DNA from: Helicoverpa zea
Taxonomy: Eukaryota; Arthropoda; Insecta; Lepidoptera; Noctuidae
Direction of reading: 5' to 3'
Assembly (NCBI RefSeq): GCF_022581195.2
Contig: NC_061469.1
Coordinates: 5,208,001-5,272,000 of the forward strand
DNA length: 64,000 nucleotides
Positions within the stretch are counted from its first letter, which is position 1. Each line of letters opens with the position of its first letter. The notes under the pieces are model-generated. The model saw nothing but the letters and a program-made list of their open reading frames with translations, was not told the origin of the DNA and made no database searches. Made by a program: the position numbers and the translations under genes. This document shows, one piece after another, positions 1-12,300 of the stretch.

Positions 1-1035
1 GTTTGTAAAGTGTATCGTTTTTGCTGAAGTAGGCTTATACTTCCAGCCGAGGCAATCCAGAAAATTATTCTTCACTATATTGTAAATGTCAGTGATATAG
101 GGTTATGTTTCTTGTTGTATGTTGCCCACAAGTTCATAGCCAACTTGCTTCAGTTCCCATACCCATTACCTATTTAGCCGCCGAAAATTAATTCTCAATT
201 ATTAGGGACACCTAAAACGTATGTTCTAGAAGACCTACTACACGTATACCTAGCAGTAATTAAAAGCCATATAATTACACTCGAGTGCCTGATACAGGGA
301 ACGGCCCACATAGTGGTTATCTACTGGAAAGATATATCATACCCCCGTGGGAGGTTGAGTTAATGTGAATTACCGTTCTCTAGGCGCAATACGTCCTCGA
401 TTCCAGAATTAATACTGGCTATAAAAGCCTTGTTTTCTTTGATACGTAATACATAAATAGGACATACCCCTCATTTGGGTTAACATGGTTTCATTTTAGA
501 GCAAAGGGTTTTTACTTAATTGTAAAGAAATAATAATTTTATTACAGTCTATTTTAGTCTATTTTTTGTGTAATGCTTGCTATTTTTTTTACAAAGCAAG
601 GGATATTTTTACAAAGCAAGGCCATAAGTTATTTGTAGCATCTTTTATCTCATTAGTGTCGAGTTCGAGTTCATAGATATACGACTTTTACGCAGTGCAC
701 CCAGGCGTATACCTGCAATATGCGAATCGTAACACAAGAGCACTTGAAAGAATGTTTAAATTCTTCATGACATACTTAAAGAAAATATAGACTGCCTATA
801 TTCCATTAAAAATGCTGTCTTTCATACTTAAAAATTAACCTGTCATTGTCACCGCTAGGAAATTAAACGTACCTCAGTTTGGCAGGGTTCATGAAAAAGG
901 TGGAAAGATAGCGGAAACGTGTCACAAGCTAATACCTCCCAAAAAGCCCTCTGTGACGTAAAAGGGGCTTTTAAACTTCGCCCCTGTCCGTAAAATATAT
1001 TTTCACGAGCAACACCGCAACTTCGCTGCTCACCA
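1..1035. other. No gene seen
   Basis: This AT-rich stretch has no supported reading frame. A short direct duplication (tttacaaagcaag, near 588 and 609) is the only structure noticed. It may be an intron of the phosphodiesterase if the missing exons lie upstream. Confidence 0.4.
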
Positions 1036-1260
1036 TCCCTACTAATATTATAAATGCCAAAGTAACTCTGTCTGTCTGGCTGTCTTTCTGTCTGATCTCG
1101 TGTCTATACCACTGAACTGATTTTAATGAAATATGGTACAGGGATAGAGTTGACCTTGAGAAAGAACATAGGATAGTTTTTATCAACGACTTTTGAAGAG
1201 TTCTCTTGGAAACGCGATATAACCGAACATGACGCGGGCGAAGCCGCGTGCGGAAGCTAG
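1036..1260 (+). mobile_element. Nonautonomous Helitron-like element
   Basis: The element begins TCCCTACTAATATTATAAA and ends with a GC hairpin (gcgggcgaagccgcg) about 10 bases before CTAG. TC at the 5' end and hairpin plus CTRR at the 3' end are Helitron hallmarks. The same ends recur in this window at 23172, 60980 and 62576. Confidence 0.7.
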
Positions 1261-2030
1261 ATAAAAATAAACTAGCGGGCCTTCTAATTGTAAACGCCGA
1301 CAAATAAGTAACGTAGAAAGTTTTAATTAAAGATCGTGGTTTTCATTAACATTACAAAGTCGGGAGCGAATTATTTACCATGTTCCACGGAGGAATAATA
1401 GTCGCCTCAGGCTCAAATAACATGCGCCTATTAGCATATCAGATGGAAATTTGTCCTTAATGAAAACATAAATATAATTATGTTACTTTTCATTATTATT
1501 TTAATCAGGGAAAGAAGCTTTTTGGAATTGTAATTAGTTGGCGAGAAATAACTTTGTTCTTTTTAACTAGTAAATATCCTGCACTGTTAGAAGTTAAAAA
1601 TAACATTTCTATTTACAGACAGATTTTTTTTAAAACGTTCATACTTCTTTTACGTGGGTATTGTCGTGGGCGTTTTCATGAAATCCTTCTTCCATATTCG
1701 TTGAACGCAAAAAGTGGAAACATTCAATGCCACGTCTGAGTGAGTTAAGAATTTTTCACGGAAAGACAAACTATTTCTGGACGCCTACGTGAATGGGTAC
1801 AAAGAATTGATTAAAGGCTTAAACAACTTAGATTTTTTACTATATTACAACAATTTATGGTTCTTCTTTTTGAATGCTTATTTTGTCACAAAGAGGTAAT
1901 CTTCATATATAAAACAAAGTCGTGTTAGTTACACATTTTATAACTCAAGAATGGCTGAACCGTTTAAGCTAAAAATTAGAGGGGAGGAAGCTTAGATCCG
2001 AGAGAAGGATTTAGGATGGTTTTCTCCACC

Positions 2031-2066
2031 ATCCGGGACGTGGGTGAAGCCGCAGGCAGAAGCTAG
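2031..2066 (+). mobile_element. 3' end fragment of a Helitron-like element
   Basis: The sequence cgtgggtgaagccgcaggcagaagctag matches the hairpin and CTAG end of the other Helitron copies. No matching 5' end was found close by. Confidence 0.5.
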
Positions 2067-4927
2067 TACTCTATAAAAAAACACTTGGTAAAAAAACTTA
2101 AAAACTACCCCACAATTTGATTTTACATTAATTAATTTACGAATAAGGCTCCGGTTTGTACACGAGTCACTAGTTTGAACATTACCAACTAAAACATATT
2201 TTTGCAATGCAACTACATCTTGGTTACAAACTAATTTTGTTTTACAAGTCCAGCAGAGGCGATCCTTTAATCCACGTGCCATATTACACGTTGTATTTCC
2301 ACGTACACGAGTTGCACAAATAACTGTTAACTTAAGAGGCTGACAGCACCCAAAACTCTCTTTCTCTCTCTTAGAGAAGCCTGTTGACGCGACGTTCGTA
2401 ACGTTCGTAACACACATATACATAAATTAATAGCTCTAAAATGAGTTGGGTAGTCAAAAATAAAAATTAACCAAGTTCTGTATTTACATATGGACTCGAT
2501 AATGTTACAAATTTTATCAATGTAGGTTGATAAGTAATACGGATTTTTTTGTTAGAAGATCATTTTAAGAGTTAAGATTTCAATTTTTTTTTGTGTCGAG
2601 AAAACTTTCCGAGAACGTATTTTGAAATTAACAGGGTTCTCAGAAATATGTTCAAGATTAGTCTGTATTTTTTTCGCCTTCAAAAACTGCATAGATTTGG
2701 GCAATACTTTTTTTGAGACAAGCCAATTTAGGCATTCAGCGCCTTAAGTGATGACGGAGCCTCGCTTAGGATGCAATTAAGGTTACCCAACTGTTATACG
2801 GTCAGACTGACTTCATATTGTCAGGTATTAGTCATTGTATGCCGAACTGTTGTTTGATTTTACCGAAATTTTGTATTGTTAATTAAGGATGTGTAATGGA
2901 GGTTTTGCCAGTCTGTGTATTGAGCTAAATCTGCGTAACTGGGTTATTGTTGATGGAACTTTAATGACATCTGGTTATTTATGCCCTAAACAATAACTGT
3001 TACCAAAATCCTGGTTCAGGTAAATCACAACAAGACTTCATCAATAAAACCCGTATTATAAACAGCTCGAATCGCCAGCGAATACAAGCAAGCAACACTA
3101 AAACTTTCAAAGCCAATGAATACAACATACCACTGCTCTAAGCGCACATTTCCCCAACCGTTTACATCTGCCGTCATATCTCAGTTGCAGTTACAGTCTC
3201 GGCGTTACATTTGTTCCTTCTCGGTTCGTGAACAAAGTGGTTGGCCGATTCCCCAGTGAGTTCCCGGAGCGGACAACTCTAACATCCCTGATATAACTGG
3301 CTGTCACGCGACAAGCCGCTAGCCTTTGTTTTCATAGACCCTTGGAGAGGCGTCGGCAACTTGGAGCAATTTATTTTGACAGCGGAGATTTAACGTTTCC
3401 GATGCTTGACGAAACCCGTTGATTGTTGGTGCTATTTCGAGACCAGCGAAAGGTAATATTTAAACTTAAACTTTAACTTAAACTATATTGTAGAACAGAA
3501 AGAAAATATAAGAACAACTAAAAACAAACCAATAACAACGTTACGGGTGGTTAATTCTGAAATGCGAACTGCGTATGACTTTTACATTTTTCTTATGCAG
3601 TTAACGTGTTCCTGACCTTTGTCGCTTTATGAAGCGATGCACAAAGGCAGTAAAAGTCGAACAAGATTTTGTAGTTATTCGTATGGCAATTTAGTGGCCA
3701 TTCAAGCAATATCTGCCAGTGAATATTTAAGATCTTGCGCATAGTCGTTAAATGCGGGGCTTCGGAAGTGGCCGAGCGCTCGGGAATATGTCCGGTCGCT
3801 GAGATTCTAGTTTAGTTTTAGATAAAGCGACGTACCAGCCAGCTTTGTCTTAAAAATATTTCTTCTATTAAATATATTTGAAGACTAATTAAATTGTAAC
3901 ATAATAAAGCTCTCCAAATTATACGAAGCCACATAAATCTTAAAGATTGATTACTTTATATTTGCCGGTTGAACGTTTTGGGTGAAATTCTTTGCTGGAA
4001 AATTTTGAAACAGGAATATACCCAGCGGTCTTCATTTAAATGAATTATACAGAGTTGTAGTTCAGGGAACTTGTATTAATTTGTGTACGATTTGTTAACA
4101 GAAGATTTACAAAGCAAGTCGTAGTAGATGAAAAAAGAACGGTTGGGGAAATAAGTTTGCGAGGTTCAAAGGGATAGAATGGCGGGTATCCGATCCCTCT
4201 GAGCTATTACTGTATCTATCCAGTCCTAGACCGTGAACATTACGGATTGTTATTTTCTAGAGGATAAAATGAATGTTGTGGCCTGTAAAATGTGGTCTGG
4301 AAAACCTTATTCTCTGTGAAGGATTTGGTAGATTTCAACTTTGAGTAGCATAATAAACAGCTACCTATCTAATATAACTATAAGAAACATAAGTAATATC
4401 TAAAATGCTTATAATAATTGTTATTCAATAATCTGTTTCTACAATCAGTCAATAAACAGCTTTTGTGCAATTCTAGTTCGATTTTGTTAGAGAAACTGGT
4501 ACGTGAGTTTGAAACCATTTTTTCCTAACATGGTAAGTTTTCTCCAGAGTGACTTCAACAAAGTAGCTCATAATTTTTCAGCTCTCAAAAGTTTTTTATT
4601 AAAAAGATCAGATGCCTCGTACTCCGTAAAAATGATAACAAACACTGTAGGCATGATACTCGTCGACGAAAATTTTATCTATTATGTATTATGATGTACT
4701 GAGCTTGAATTTTAATAAACACGTGGAACAAAACAAACCAAATTCTAATTTACATAAATAAAAAAAATATATGCGTTGATAACTAACTACTCTCAAAGGT
4801 CGGTTACAAAACAGAAGGCCACAGGGACTGTCTCAAATGTTTGTTGAGTTCTTCATCTGCCAAACCATTTCCCAACTTATTTGTGGTTGACGGATACTTT
4901 TTTGGCTAACGTGATATGGTCGTTTAA
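2067..4927. other. No gene seen
   Basis: This is AT-rich DNA with only short chance frames. No repeats or exons could be supported. Confidence 0.4.
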
Positions 4928-5348
4928 GGTGATCTTCACACTGCCCCGCATCACGCTGCATCTTGCGTGTCGACGCACCTACGCGCGTTCCTGCGGGAGT
5001 GCAGATCTGCATCATCGTGCGGGTTTTTCACGCACTCACGCGCGTAGGTGCGTTTTGTAAATTCACGCACAGCGAGTTCCATTTTCAAATATACACGTCA
5101 CGCCCATTCAAAATCACGCGCGGCATTGCGGGATTCAGTGTGCCATACCTTGCGTCTCGCCCCGCACCTACGCGCGGGGTTGCGTGTTTCTCCGCATGTA
5201 TGTGCGTGATCCGCATGAACGCGCGTGGATGCATTTTCAGTGTGTTGGACTATGCGTGTTTTCCATACAAACGGAGATATTTCCATACAACGGAAAAAAA
5301 CGCATCCACGCACTACGCTGCATCATGCGGGGCAGTGTGATAATCGCC
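4928..5348. mobile_element. GC-rich MITE-like foldback element, 421 bp
   Basis: The ends are imperfect inverted repeats. The left end begins GGTGATCTTCACACTGCCCC and the reverse complement of the right end begins GGCGATTATCACACTGCCCC. TA follows the right end. The inside is rich in CG dinucleotides, with repeated cgcacctacgcgcg motifs on both strands. Overlapping open frames here are by-products of the low stop-codon density. Confidence 0.72.
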
Positions 5349-8300
5349 TAACATAAAAGGTACAATTTGTATCAGAATAAAATAATTGTTTTCTCATTTC
5401 CAATCAATGGGTCCTCAATGGAACATGCATGACGCGTCTATATTTTCACAACATGTGTTAATTCCTCTATTCCATAAATTGCCCGGAATGTTTAGAAGAA
5501 CAAAGCCGGCTGCGGAATTTGACGTCCATGGTTATAGTTTTTGGCTTCAATCCAGTACGCAATACGGTTTTTTCGTATTTATGTTAGAATCAACGTGTTT
5601 CGAAGGGCCGAAGTTATTGGACAATAGGTATTCGTGCGATCGTTCTCGCAGATTTGTGGTTTTGGTCAATCGTTTTGCGATTAATTAATTAGCGTTGCAC
5701 CGAAACGGAGGCACTAATTGTCGTTGAATTATTGGCGTCCGTTCTACGAATGACGGGTTTACTATTTTTATCCCATTCAAATGCAATCGAATAAAGTGGA
5801 GAAAAAATCTTTAAGCGCACCGTCGATTTCTCAATCCCACGCTAGCTTCAGGTTATATCGAGGAAAAATATAACTTAATAAAGTCCTTGAAAGATGTAGG
5901 TCGATCTATTTTTATTGGGAATTGGTTTGAGCTGAAGTTATGCTCTAAGCTTGTTATGAAATAAAACTTCATAAGGGTTTATTTACGTCTTTGAAGAGTA
6001 GTCACAGACAATTCTGAAGACTGGTTCTACAACTCAAAGTCCTTGTAACTATCGTGAAGGGTTGATGTGGAGTCTAAAGATGGAGACATAAGATTATATA
6101 CCTACTGGGCCGCCGAAATAACTTAAGTGATTAGATGGTACTGATATATAATTTTATATGGCAAATCTAATTAGATTTATTTACAACACAACGCGCACGA
6201 AGTCACGAATAATGTCTAGCTGTAGTTTATTACTGCAACTAATCACGTGGAAACTGGAAATCTAAATGACGCAAATCGGAAATGTGAAACAGAAGTCAAA
6301 CGATACATTATAAGTAGTTATGATATTATCACATAGGTACAAACTTATATGTAATATGACTTCCGTATGTAATTACTTGGATTAAATGTGATGATACTAA
6401 TTTATTTGATTTAGGCATAATTGTATGTTTTTACACGCTTTTTATTTACTTACCTAAAATTTGTCTACGACACTGAAAGAATCGTTCAAATCTGACCAGT
6501 GGTTCCTAAGGTTAGCGCACTCAAGCAAACAAAGTCAGATTAAATTATATTAATATAGATTCATAACCATAAGATAATAAGTATATACAACCACTGAATG
6601 GATAAGGATATTTTTTTTTACAATTCGCCATAGAATATCATAAAGTATATGCGATTTGATTTAATGTGATTATGAACGACACACCCGATATAAACATTAT
6701 ACATTACAAGTTCTATTTAGAGGAGCAATATTCTTAAAACGACCATTTTTGTTAACCAAAAGTGACTCTCTTGCACAAAGGTTGCTCAAAGGTGCTGTAA
6801 CTAGAACAGAATAACGTTATTCTGTGAAACAAAATCTGGGCATTCAAAAACCGTTCTCCAAAATAAACAGTATGTATTTCCAAGCGAAATATGTAGACGA
6901 TTATCCTTCTTTTGTTATTCATGAATATTATATCTGGTGTACCCAGTTCTATTGCATATTTTGTTTTATTTATGGCAGAACTGACCTTTGGTGAATATGT
7001 TAAACGCAGACGCGATACAAATTACATCGGCCACTGTCAAGGTCAAGGGCAATTATGATCGATGTAATCGAGAAACTGTTATAATGCATTTTTACTTATT
7101 TTTGATGGGTTATTGCGTTCCGTTACAGTTTTATATAGAAATATAGACTTAAAAAATTCATGAACATTTGTATCTTTGCAACTGTCGCCCTCTCTTCCTT
7201 AAAAGGAAAATACTACCCAACATTCTCCTAAAGGTCGCATTTTTTCGTAATTAACATAAACTTGTCGATCCTTTATTACAGTGAGAGTAGTTTTCGTTTT
7301 TCTAAGCGCGACAAAAAGAGATAGAAGTATTCGTAATCCCCAGCATCGACACCGACTGAATAATAAATGAAGAGTGACACTTAAACTTCCCTAGAGTCAG
7401 GGGTAGGTTGAAACACTCGCGAACCTTCTAAGGTCAAGGTTATTGGGTTGTATGCGGAAATGTACTCGACGAAGTTCGGAGGGTTATATCCTTTCGCATA
7501 TGTAGTCATATCTGTCATCGTAACAAGGATTTTATTACCCTACTTATGTTATTGCTTCTTTTATTTTATTGTCTTCAGTTGAAGTACATAAATATTACTT
7601 TGCATACTATAAATTGGGATACATTATTGAGTGATCATATCTATCTCTTTTTTTCTGTAATTTTCCAGTAGAATTAGTTTTGTTGTTGTACTGTACCCAA
7701 TATAAGTATTATAATTAATTTCAACTAACTCTTGAACTAAATAAAAAGAGCCATGAGGTGAAACGCATTAATTTTCTACGGCATAACACCAAGTAGTTAA
7801 TCATAAATAAAATAGCTTTTCAATTATGTTTCTTCGAAGCGCGAAAGGGGTAATGATGGCTAAGAATTGCTCGTGGTAAACAATCTGTGGGAATTGCCTT
7901 CGGGGTTAATTAATGGCTTTTGAGAAGCAAGCTTTATAATCATCTAAGCAGGAAAATATCCCACAAAAACAACTAAAAATATTTCAATCTGGGAAAACGA
8001 TTAAATCAAGACGTTACATACATCTTTCCTATTTTGTACACAACTATAGAATTGTTCACGAAAGCAGTCAATGTGTTTTCTCTTATAAAGCTTATCCAAT
8101 TATTCAATTTGAGAGGAAAATTAAGTTACGTGTGTAGTCGCCACTTAAGCCTCCCGTCTGACGGTTTTATTGAGTTTGAGTGTGCTCTTAAAGAGGAGGC
8201 TTCCTGGAGAGTCCAAGATTCCGCTGACGTAATGTCATTGTGAAATGTACGTGTGTCATATACAGCGTGTATCCGTGTAAGTTTGGCTGTGAAGGTCCCG

Positions 8301-9159
8301 TTAGGGAAGATAACATCGAATTTGAAAGCAATTTGTGATATTGCGATTGTGTTTGTAAGGTTGTTGCCTAATTTAAGTGAAGAGCACAAAATATATATTT
8401 TGGTCTTCAAGTACATTGGTTGTGTAAAAACGATACTTATTAATTACCTCACAAGGGTGCGGTCCTATCGATAAATCAACAACCATAAACTACAAAGTGG
8501 ATATCATAAAACATGCCAATACAAGACGCGACATCAGCTTATCTCATGCAAATAAATATTCAATTAGAAGTGTGTAATGTAATAGTTTTAAATGTCACGT
8601 GTATCGTTGTTTCACTTAGCTATAGGTAGGCGACCACTTGCGCCGACGACACATGGCTCTCGAGGTTTTATTAAACGGATTCTTCTTCCTTTTTTCTTGG
8701 AAAATTCCCCGGGAGGGACTGGGAATTCGATTATGCCTGTCGTATGCCTGTCTTGTTTGCTTGTCTACCGTTCATAGTAATGAAATGTAGAGGATCCATT
8801 GTTCAAACTATTTTTATTCACATAAATTCTCATCTGACCGTATGCGAATCCGGCTTAACATGCTAATAAATCGTATACGGGTGTCGTTTGACGCGCATTG
8901 TTTTAACTCAAACACAAATAGAGGTTAGGTAGCATTTTTCGGAACAAATGGAGCGCAAAAATATTCGCACCTATATAGAATTTGATATTGCGATGTTGAA
9001 TGCTCGAATTTATTCAATTTCAAAAGTCTGGTGCCGTGCACAGGCAATGTGTGATAAGCTCTTGCATTTTATTTTTCTCTATTCAAAACTACATATTTGC
9101 TTTCGAACGTGTTGGTTATTTTGTAGTTTCTGTTTGTTGATTCGAGTGGTTATTTCCAG
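5349..9159. other. No gene seen; probably phosphodiesterase intron
   Basis: No exon with similarity to the missing GAF-A start was recognised. All frames are short and AT-rich. Confidence 0.4.
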
Positions 9160-9310
9160 GTGTTTAGTGTCGAAGTTGTTCGACGTTTGCTCCAAGTCAA
9201 CGCCGGAGCAGATGGAGCAGCTCGACGAGATCCGGATACCGTGGGGCAGCGGCATCGTCGGCTATGTTGCCGAGAGCGGCGAGCCCGTCAATATACCTGA
9301 TGCCTATAAG
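9160..9310 (+). CDS. Phosphodiesterase exon a (GAF-A, first visible part)
   Basis: The exon follows the acceptor tatttccag and ends before gtatgt. Its first base completes a codon begun in an unseen upstream exon. It then encodes 50 residues containing KLFDV, IPWGSGIVGYV and VNIPDAYK, the middle of a PDE GAF-A domain. GC content is much higher than in the surrounding intron. An open frame continues upstream to an ATG at 8948, but that stretch is AT-rich and lacks family similarity, so it was not taken as coding. Confidence 0.9.
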
Positions 9311-12300
9311 GTATGTCTGATAATTCTATGTATATGCTTTTTCTTTTGATTATTAGAATAGTCTCGGAATGTTTGTTTATACAAAGACAGAAATAAATTT
9401 ACCATAATATGCCTAATTAATCTTTAGGTACTTACCTCAGATATTTATAAGAATTAGGTTTGATATACGGATTTTGATTCATATAAATTAAGACGATTCT
9501 AAAAATTCTCTTTCTTTTTTATGGAAGCTGCTTTATAACACTGAAATGTATTAAAATTAAAACTAATTTTATTCAATGTCACAATTTTTGGTGCCACTTT
9601 ATTACGGGAAGTCGATGAAATTATTTTGTTTGTCAGAAATAAAATTATTTTCAGTTCTTCTGTTCAACGGAAAGTTTTCTAAGAGACAACCTGAAGTAAT
9701 AGGAATTGTTTTCTCTTCTTCCATTTGACCCTTACGATGGCCTAAAAACATCGAACTAAAACAATTCTTATCAAAAAGAAAGGTGGGGAAATTGGATTTA
9801 AGGAAAACGCAAGGGATTCCTTTATGAAAATCCCCGACTACTTTACCTAACGAACACTTAGATAATTAACGAAAATTTCGTGAAGTAAGGTTTTTTAGTC
9901 TATGCTTTAAGTCGTGTAATGAAAAGAGGTAAACACGGGCCGCCTTAAAGCTACCTCATTTAGTGTTCCACTTGATACCAAAAATAACCTCCGTAATGAA
10001 AACTCGCATTTTAAGAATGTTTGAGATTCCTCGACGAAAATAGCATTTTCACCTCATAACACATTTGCATTTTTTACTTTATTACGTTCCCGAGTAAGTC
10101 GGCCGATGTTATTTTAATTGGATTAAACTTCATCGGAGTAGAAATTTCATGTTTACTTCGCGTCAAGATACTCATTGATTATATAAATGAATGTAGAAAA
10201 AGTTCGATGATATTTTAATTACGATATTTTACTAAAAAATATTGAAAAGTAAAGTTTGTTACATAATCCTTTCTTGTCCTTACTAAGGTCAAAGACTGCG
10301 TTTTGGGCAATAATCAAATTGTATTAACTTCACGCGTTAAAATTACAAATGACATTATAAAGATTCATATACGTTGGGCTTAAAAAGTTAGCAAGTAAAA
10401 AAGCAAGTAAAACCTGCAGAGTTAAATGCAGAACATTTTTTATAATAATGTATTTGTTTGCAATGCGCATTTCTGAGAATTATTGTTTTTCCTCACAAAA
10501 TACATAGATAAAACTGAAATATTGAACGCTTGTCAATGTTTGAGATTTGATTGAATGTCTCCTTTGATCGAACCGGTGAAGATATCTGTTCTTTTATTGA
10601 TATCGTTTTACCTTCATTCTTTTTCAAACTTATTTTCCAATAGCTGTCGTCCATTGCCATCAAGAGTATCTTTCCTTCTTCCCTCAACGCTTCATTGTAA
10701 AATAGGTTTCAGACTGGATATCAATGGCGTTTATGTTACTTACTTAACAGTTAATACAAATATTTTTGTCCATATTAATGACAAAAAACAAGTCATCTTC
10801 CTCAACAATACATAATACATCAAGCCCCCAAAATAAATGAGTGCGTTCAAAACGACATAAGTTAATGAAACAAAATATAATATGTTTTTGTTGCCAGCGA
10901 ACCCGAGCCCAAGGTCTTATGAAATATATGAAACGCAAAACAAAAAATGTAACTGTAATATCCCTTTACGAGTGGACATTAAACAATGACACTGGCAGGA
11001 CTTACAATGCTTATTTAGTTGTATATGGTCGTAATAAGCAAAGTGTACGTTCGCGAGTCACTTTCAACCTGACCGGTTTACAACTTTATTAGAAGTCGCA
11101 TTTTATTTACTCATGCATAGTTGCTTCTATTGAGAAAATACCTTCCAAAAAACTGAGCTTAGTCATAGAGAAATATTTATTGATTCATCCTAGTGCCGTA
11201 ACACAAAGCTGTCTATTCATAGTATTGGTACAGCTATAACACCACAACAGTTTCCCCGAAGGTTTACAAAAAGGCATACCTAAACTGACACCAGAACAAA
11301 TATGCCGCTGTTTGTTTCACCAATTGCAGCGGCGAAAATATCCCAAACAACAGCTCGACAGGCGTACGTTTCTCGTAACTTGTCCGTGACATTCGAATAT
11401 AAACTACAGTCGAACATTTTTCACCGGAACGTCATGTCTCTGCATTTTATCCCCTGAACGTTTGTCTACGCACATTTTTGTATTTCTTGCTCACGGCTGG
11501 GGTACGTCAAATGACCGCTCTCAAGTAAATGCGCCATTTTTATCTTGGTTTCTATGTTAACACGACTTTTTATCTTTCGATGCCCCGTTTAGTAAGTTGT
11601 AAATAATTTTAGGGTCTGTTTTTTAGAGAGATAGTAATGGAGATGGAGTCGAAGATTTCTTTTTTAAAAATGAACTTCTGATGTCGATATGGATTTGTCT
11701 CTATGTTTAAAACTCTCATGTCAAGGAATTTCTGTAAAATTCAACCAAGTACAAAATATCATGTCACATAGCAAGCCCTTTGTAGCACAACTGACTGAAC
11801 TTTTAGGCTGGCAACACAGTAGATAGCTATAACCTGTCTGCCGATAGATACGACGCCTCTGAAAGTCAAAATGATCCTTAACATCTGTGTAACGCGTGAA
11901 GTGAAGCCATTTCGCCCGTCAACCCTGTTATGGATAAAAGGATCTTAGTTTGAACACCCTTCGTCCCGAATTTGTATACAATCCACTTATGCTACTTCTG
12001 AGCTTTTAGGTAGCCTCTTATTCGCAAAAGATTTATGTAAGGAAACGTTCAAGGTGAAAGAGAAATGTGTTCTCGACATTAAGATATGGGTACCCATGGA
12101 AGTGTAACGTTTGACGCTTGATTACATTTCGGGACGCGAGCTTTGGAGATCCTGAATATATTACATAAAAAATCTCAGGTATATTGAGCTTATTCTTACA
12201 AAGACATATTCTCTAAAGGTCTATATTTAGCTCCAGGTCGCTAGGAAAGGTTTTAATGCAATTTCGCTCGATTTACGCCCACAGACGTTGGAGTTGCAAA

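Noticed and set aside
8948..9159. Open frame joined to exon a, with an ATG at 8948, as an alternative first exon
   Set aside because: The sequence is AT-rich, has no similarity to GAF domains, and a good acceptor lies at 9159, so it reads as intron.
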